A stretch of 18,693 nt of DNA from Porticoccus sp963925605 (GTDB lineage: Bacteria; Pseudomonadota; Gammaproteobacteria; Pseudomonadales; Porticoccaceae). Positions within the stretch are counted from its first letter, which is position 1. Every line of letters starts with the position of its first letter. Location: the NCBI GenBank assembly GCA_963925605.1, contig CAWURY010000016.1:1-18693 (forward strand). Reading direction: 5' to 3'. Below are positions 15,730-18,693 of this stretch, in pieces. A program made the translations under genes and the position numbers. The notes beneath the pieces were generated by a model. It had not been told where the DNA came from. It searched no databases and saw only the letters and a list, made by a program, of their open reading frames with translations.

Positions 15730-16461
15730 TTATTTCTTCGTGTTAACGTCATGCAGGCCGCATTCTTTTGCAGTTGCTTCCTCCCACCACCATCGACCTT
15801 CTCTCTCATGTTGTCCTGGCCCTGTAGGTCTAGTGCATGGCTCGCATCCAATACTTACAAAGCCTTTGTCATGCAGCTCGTTGTATGGCAGATTATTTTG
15901 GCGAATATACGCCCACACTTGCTGAGACGTCCAGTTGGCTAGAGGATTAAACTTCACTAGTTTCTCTTGGGGGCGAGAAAAAGCCATGTCATCTTGAATT
16001 ACGGGAATAGCAGATCGAGTCCCTGGGCTTTGGTCACGTCTTTGTCCTGTAATCCAGGCATCTAGAGTTAGCAGCTTGCGACGCAATGGCCCTATTTTGC
16101 GAATACTACAGCATTCTTTGTGGTCATCATTATAGAAGCTGAATAAGCCTTTTTCACGAACTAGGTTATTTAGTGCTACTGTATCTGGAAATACTATGTC
16201 AATTTTAACTGAATAATGATCTCTAACTTTTTCGAAAAATCGATAAGTTTCTGAATGGAGTCTTCCCGTATCAAGAGAAAAAACTTGAACTTTACCAGGA
16301 GCGACTTTATGAGCCATATCTATCAAGACTACATCTTCAGCACCGCTAAAAGAAATAGCAATATTTTTGAATTCACTTAAGGCGTAAGCCATGATTTCTT
16401 CTGGATTCTGCTCTGAAAGCTGCAAGTCTATGTCTACTGTTGGTAAGATTTTATCTGACAT
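15730..16461 (-). CDS. cysH: Assimilatory adenylyl-sulfate (APS) reductase
   Basis: CysH (243 aa) reduces activated sulfate to sulfite in cysteine synthesis, in the cytosol, with thioredoxin as donor. SFSGAED (residues 37-43) is the nucleotide-binding PP-loop, and TGQRRDQSPGTR and the tail KECGLH, with catalytic C234, are family hallmarks. Two extra cysteine pairs, C117-C118 (KECCSIRK) and C206/C209 (GCEPCTR), are ligands for a [4Fe-4S] cluster. They mark the APS-using type (as in Pseudomonas) rather than the cluster-free PAPS reductase of E. coli. The ATG at 16461 has a weak ribosome site. A CxxC protein and a TSUP exporter follow on the same strand; thrH diverges upstream. Confidence 0.96.
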   Translation of the reverse strand: MSDKILPTVDIDLQLSEQNPEEIMAYALSEFKNIAISFSGAEDVVLIDMAHKVAPGKVQVFSLDTGRLHSETYRFFEKVRDHYSVKIDIVFPDTVALNNLVREKGLFSFYNDDHKECCSIRKIGPLRRKLLTLDAWITGQRRDQSPGTRSAIPVIQDDMAFSRPQEKLVKFNPLANWTSQQVWAYIRQNNLPYNELHDKGFVSIGCEPCTRPTGPGQHEREGRWWWEEATAKECGLHDVNTKK

Positions 16462-16543
16462 TGAATTATTTAATATCCTGTAAAGACAAATAGTGTTGAA
16501 ATGATACCAGAGCTAGGACTAAAGAAGAATAATCAGATGATGT

Positions 16544-16660
16544 ATGATTAATATATTATTTTTTATAGCAGTTTTATTTTTTAGTGTTGCTGAGAGCATA
16601 TTGCACTACTTCTGTGAACTGGATAAAGTGACCAATTATGGGTTTATTTTTGCCGCCTAA
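16544..16660 (+). other. Possible 38-codon membrane ORF before thrH
   Basis: An ATG at 16544 opens 38 codons. The first ~16 are hydrophobic (MINILFFIAVLFFSVA), followed by a short polar part with one Cys, and the frame ends in a TAA 14 nt before the thrH GTG. There is no clear ribosome binding site, and AT-rich DNA easily yields such hydrophobic ORFs. It could be a small membrane protein, a leader for thrH, or chance. Confidence 0.25.
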
Positions 16661-16674
16661 CTGAGGAATATTTT

Positions 16675-17292
16675 GTGGAGATTGCATGTTTGGACCTAGA
16701 GGGCGTATTGATCCCAGAAATATGGATCGCATTTTCTGAAAAAACTGGCATTAATGAACTCAAAAGAACCACGCGTGATGAACCTGATTACGATGTGTTA
16801 ATGAGGTATAGGCTGGATATCTTGAAAAAAAATGGTCTTGGTTTGACTGAAATTCAGGGGGTGATTGAAACCTTGTCTCCTCTTGATGGAGCAAAAGACT
16901 TTGTAAGCTGGTTGCGCGAACGCTTTCAGGTTGTAATTCTTTCAGATACTTTTTATGAGTTTGCGCAACCGTTGATGAGACAGTTGGATTTCCCAGCATT
17001 ATTTTGTCACACGCTAGAGGTCGATGAGGATAATAATGTGGTAGGCTATGCATTACGGCAAGCTAACCCTAAGCGTCAAGCAATTGTAGGCTTCAAAAGT
17101 ATGTATTACCGGACTATTGCGGCAGGTGATTCTTATAATGACACCACTATGCTAGCTGAAGCAGATGTGGGAATTTTGTTTCATGCTCCTAAAAAAGTAA
17201 TTGATGAATTTCCTCAATTTCCTGCAGTAAACGACTTTGAGGCGCTAAAAAAAGAATTTATCAAAGCAAGCAATCGAAACTTGAATTTGTGA
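16675..17292 (+). CDS. thrH: Bifunctional phosphoserine phosphatase/homoserine phosphotransferase
   Basis: ThrH (205 aa) is a HAD-family enzyme that hydrolyses phosphoserine and can transfer the phosphate to homoserine, touching serine and threonine synthesis. The N-terminus IACLDLEGVLIPEIWIAF holds the HAD motif I in its ThrH form, D7-x-E9 instead of DxD. LSDTFYEFAQPLMRQL is motif II, the Lys in NPKRQAI is motif III, and AAGDSYNDTTML is motif IV. The sequence closely follows my memory of Pseudomonas ThrH over its whole length. The start is the GTG at 16675 with GAGGA 7 nt upstream. cysH is divergent on one side and pabB convergent (22 nt) on the other; the same three genes are, as I recall, adjacent in P. 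aeruginosa. Confidence 0.95.
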   Translation: MEIACLDLEGVLIPEIWIAFSEKTGINELKRTTRDEPDYDVLMRYRLDILKKNGLGLTEIQGVIETLSPLDGAKDFVSWLRERFQVVILSDTFYEFAQPLMRQLDFPALFCHTLEVDEDNNVVGYALRQANPKRQAIVGFKSMYYRTIAAGDSYNDTTMLAEADVGILFHAPKKVIDEFPQFPAVNDFEALKKEFIKASNRNLNL

Positions 17293-17314
17293 GACGTTTT
17301 TTAACTGTAAACTC

Positions 17315-18693
17315 TTATGGTCGATTGTTAGTCTCTTGAATTGTATTTGATTTTATCAGCAAGCTGATTTTGTCAAATATTTCTTGATATTCGTCTGCTG
17401 CATTTGAATCTGCAACTATACCTCCGCCTCCCCAACAATGGAGACGTTCTCCATCAGATATAAGGGTGCGTATGGCAATATTGGTATCCATTTTCCCAGT
17501 TATGCTTATGTAGCCTATGCTTCCGCAGTATACTGATCGCTTGCATGACTCAAGCTCATCAATTATTTCCATAGCTCTTTTTTTTGGTGCTCCCGTGATA
17601 GATCCGCCGGGAAAGCAACGGCGAAGTAGGGATATGGGTGTTTCATTTTTGCGAATAAGACCTGTAATTGTACTTACCAGATGGTGAACATTTTCAAAGC
17701 TCTCGATTTCGAATAATCTCGGCGTTTGTATTGAACCAGGAATACAAGATTTTCCTAGATCGTTTCGCAATAGATCTACAATCATTAGATTTTCAGCTTT
17801 GTCTTTTTTGCTATTAATAAGTTTTGTGATCTGAAGGATGTCATCTTTTTCTGTGGCTCCACGCCTGATCGTACCTTTGATAGGCTTAGTTTCCACTTTA
17901 TTTCCATCTAATTTTATAAAGCGCTCTGGCGAGAAGCTCAGGATTGCTTGTTTCGAGTCTCCTAATTGATAGTAACAGCTGTATGGTGCCGGAAGGCTTT
18001 TGCGTAATTCTTTGTAGAGCTCCCAGTTGTCTGCTTTGAATTCTGCGGAAAAGTGTTGGGCGTAGTTAACCTGATAGCAGTCCCCAGCAAGAATATAGTT
18101 TTTTACTTTCGCAATAGCAGACATGTAGCAGGCTTTCTTGGTGGTTGATATAAAATTTCTATAAATATTTTTTTCTTTTTTATAAGTATCTTGTGATTTA
18201 TTATTAATGCATTTTATTACTTCTTTTCTTAATGACGACAAGCAATCAGCATTAAAAAATAGCCAAGATTTTTTAGAAAAATGGTCTAGAACTAAAGCCC
18301 ATTGATAGCGACCAATCCTCATATCCGGAAGACTATCGAGTTTCGGTGGTTGATCTCGCACGGGTTGGCCTAAGTCATAACCAAAATAACCCGCCAGACC
18401 GCCTATAAAGGGATAGTCGTCATAATGTAGCCCTATCTTTTTTAGCGATAAAAATAACTGCTCACACAAATCAAAGGGGTTTTCACTGGAGATGGTTGTG
18501 CTTTGGGTTGTAATGATTTGAGTTTCTTTCCCTCTTGTTTCCAAAACTACTGATGGGCTCGCAGTGATGATATCAAACTGGCTGCTTGAATAGGTAGGCC
18601 TTCCTGCATCTAACCATATGGCATCTGGCAAGTGACGAATTGATGCAAAAAGATCTTCAGCGCTTTGCTGGTAGGGGAGATTAATGATTTCAA
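17315..18693 (-). CDS. pabB: Aminodeoxychorismate synthase component I, 5'-truncated by the window edge
   Basis: PabB, with the glutamine amidotransferase PabA, converts chorismate to 4-amino-4-deoxychorismate on the way to p-aminobenzoate and folate. The chorismate-binding domain shows CYQVNYAQHF, SFSPERFIKL, PIKGTIRRG, VDLLRNDLGK, FENVHHLVSTITG and GGSITGAPKKRAMEIIDELE. The Lys in PIKGT (residue 272 of the visible part) is the catalytic lysine that marks PabB; TrpE has Ala there. The frame stays open to the window end and reads EIINLPYQQSAEDLFASIRH before LPDAIWLD, typical of PabB N-termini. The TTG at 18631 is therefore an internal Leu and only a few residues are missing. Confidence 0.96.
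   Translation of the reverse strand, partial: EIINLPYQQSAEDLFASIRHLPDAIWLDAGRPTYSSSQFDIITASPSVVLETRGKETQIITTQSTTISSENPFDLCEQLFLSLKKIGLHYDDYPFIGGLAGYFGYDLGQPVRDQPPKLDSLPDMRIGRYQWALVLDHFSKKSWLFFNADCLSSLRKEVIKCINNKSQDTYKKEKNIYRNFISTTKKACYMSAIAKVKNYILAGDCYQVNYAQHFSAEFKADNWELYKELRKSLPAPYSCYYQLGDSKQAILSFSPERFIKLDGNKVETKPIKGTIRRGATEKDDILQITKLINSKKDKAENLMIVDLLRNDLGKSCIPGSIQTPRLFEIESFENVHHLVSTITGLIRKNETPISLLRRCFPGGSITGAPKKRAMEIIDELESCKRSVYCGSIGYISITGKMDTNIAIRTLISDGERLHCWGGGGIVADSNAADEYQEIFDKISLLIKSNTIQETNNRP

Overview
The window looks like ordinary chromosome from a low-GC gammaproteobacterium. Protein sequences and gene groupings (aroC beside an HcaT-type transporter, a TetR gene beside the ETF genes, cysH-thrH-pabB) recall Pseudomonas and its marine Cellvibrionales-like relatives. 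This placement is inferred from memory of those genomes, not from a search. There are no rRNA or tRNA genes, no insertion sequences, no CRISPR and no phage genes. Coding density is high, and no gene-free stretch exceeds about 215 bases. Both window edges cut genes: aroC lacks its first few codons at the left, and pabB lacks its first few codons at the right.

Layout. Positions 1-2604 (+) hold aroC, an MFS transporter and an unrecognised 87-residue membrane-anchored protein. Positions 2657-6874 form an electron-transfer-flavoprotein locus: a TetR regulator (+), ETF-ubiquinone oxidoreductase (-), then divergent etfB-etfA (+). Positions 6871-9814 (-) carry prc (tail-specific protease) and xthA (exonuclease III) with a 1-nt gap; xthA shares its stop tetranucleotide with etfA. 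Positions 10022-12263 (+) carry a pteridine-reductase-type SDR overlapping a short HPPK-like gene, then malate dehydrogenase with a clear terminator. Positions 12440-14394 (+) carry a Bcp/PrxQ peroxiredoxin, a yajC without secDF, and a cytosolic 5'-nucleotidase. Positions 14405-16461 (-) form a sulfur block: a TauE/SafE exporter, a small CxxC thioredoxin-fold protein and an APS reductase (cysH). thrH (+) and pabB (-) converge at the right end.

How they work together. The ETF genes pass electrons from acyl-CoA dehydrogenases to ubiquinone, and the nearby TetR gene is a plausible regulator. The sulfur block would make sulfite from APS and may export the excess. AroC (chorismate), PabB (chorismate to aminodeoxychorismate) and the pterin pair all bear on folate or pterin synthesis, but they lie in separate transcription units.

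I found no convincing new multi-gene system. The best leads are the SDR/short-HPPK pair, the CxxC protein between cysH and the exporter, and paired palindromes at the etfBA promoter.
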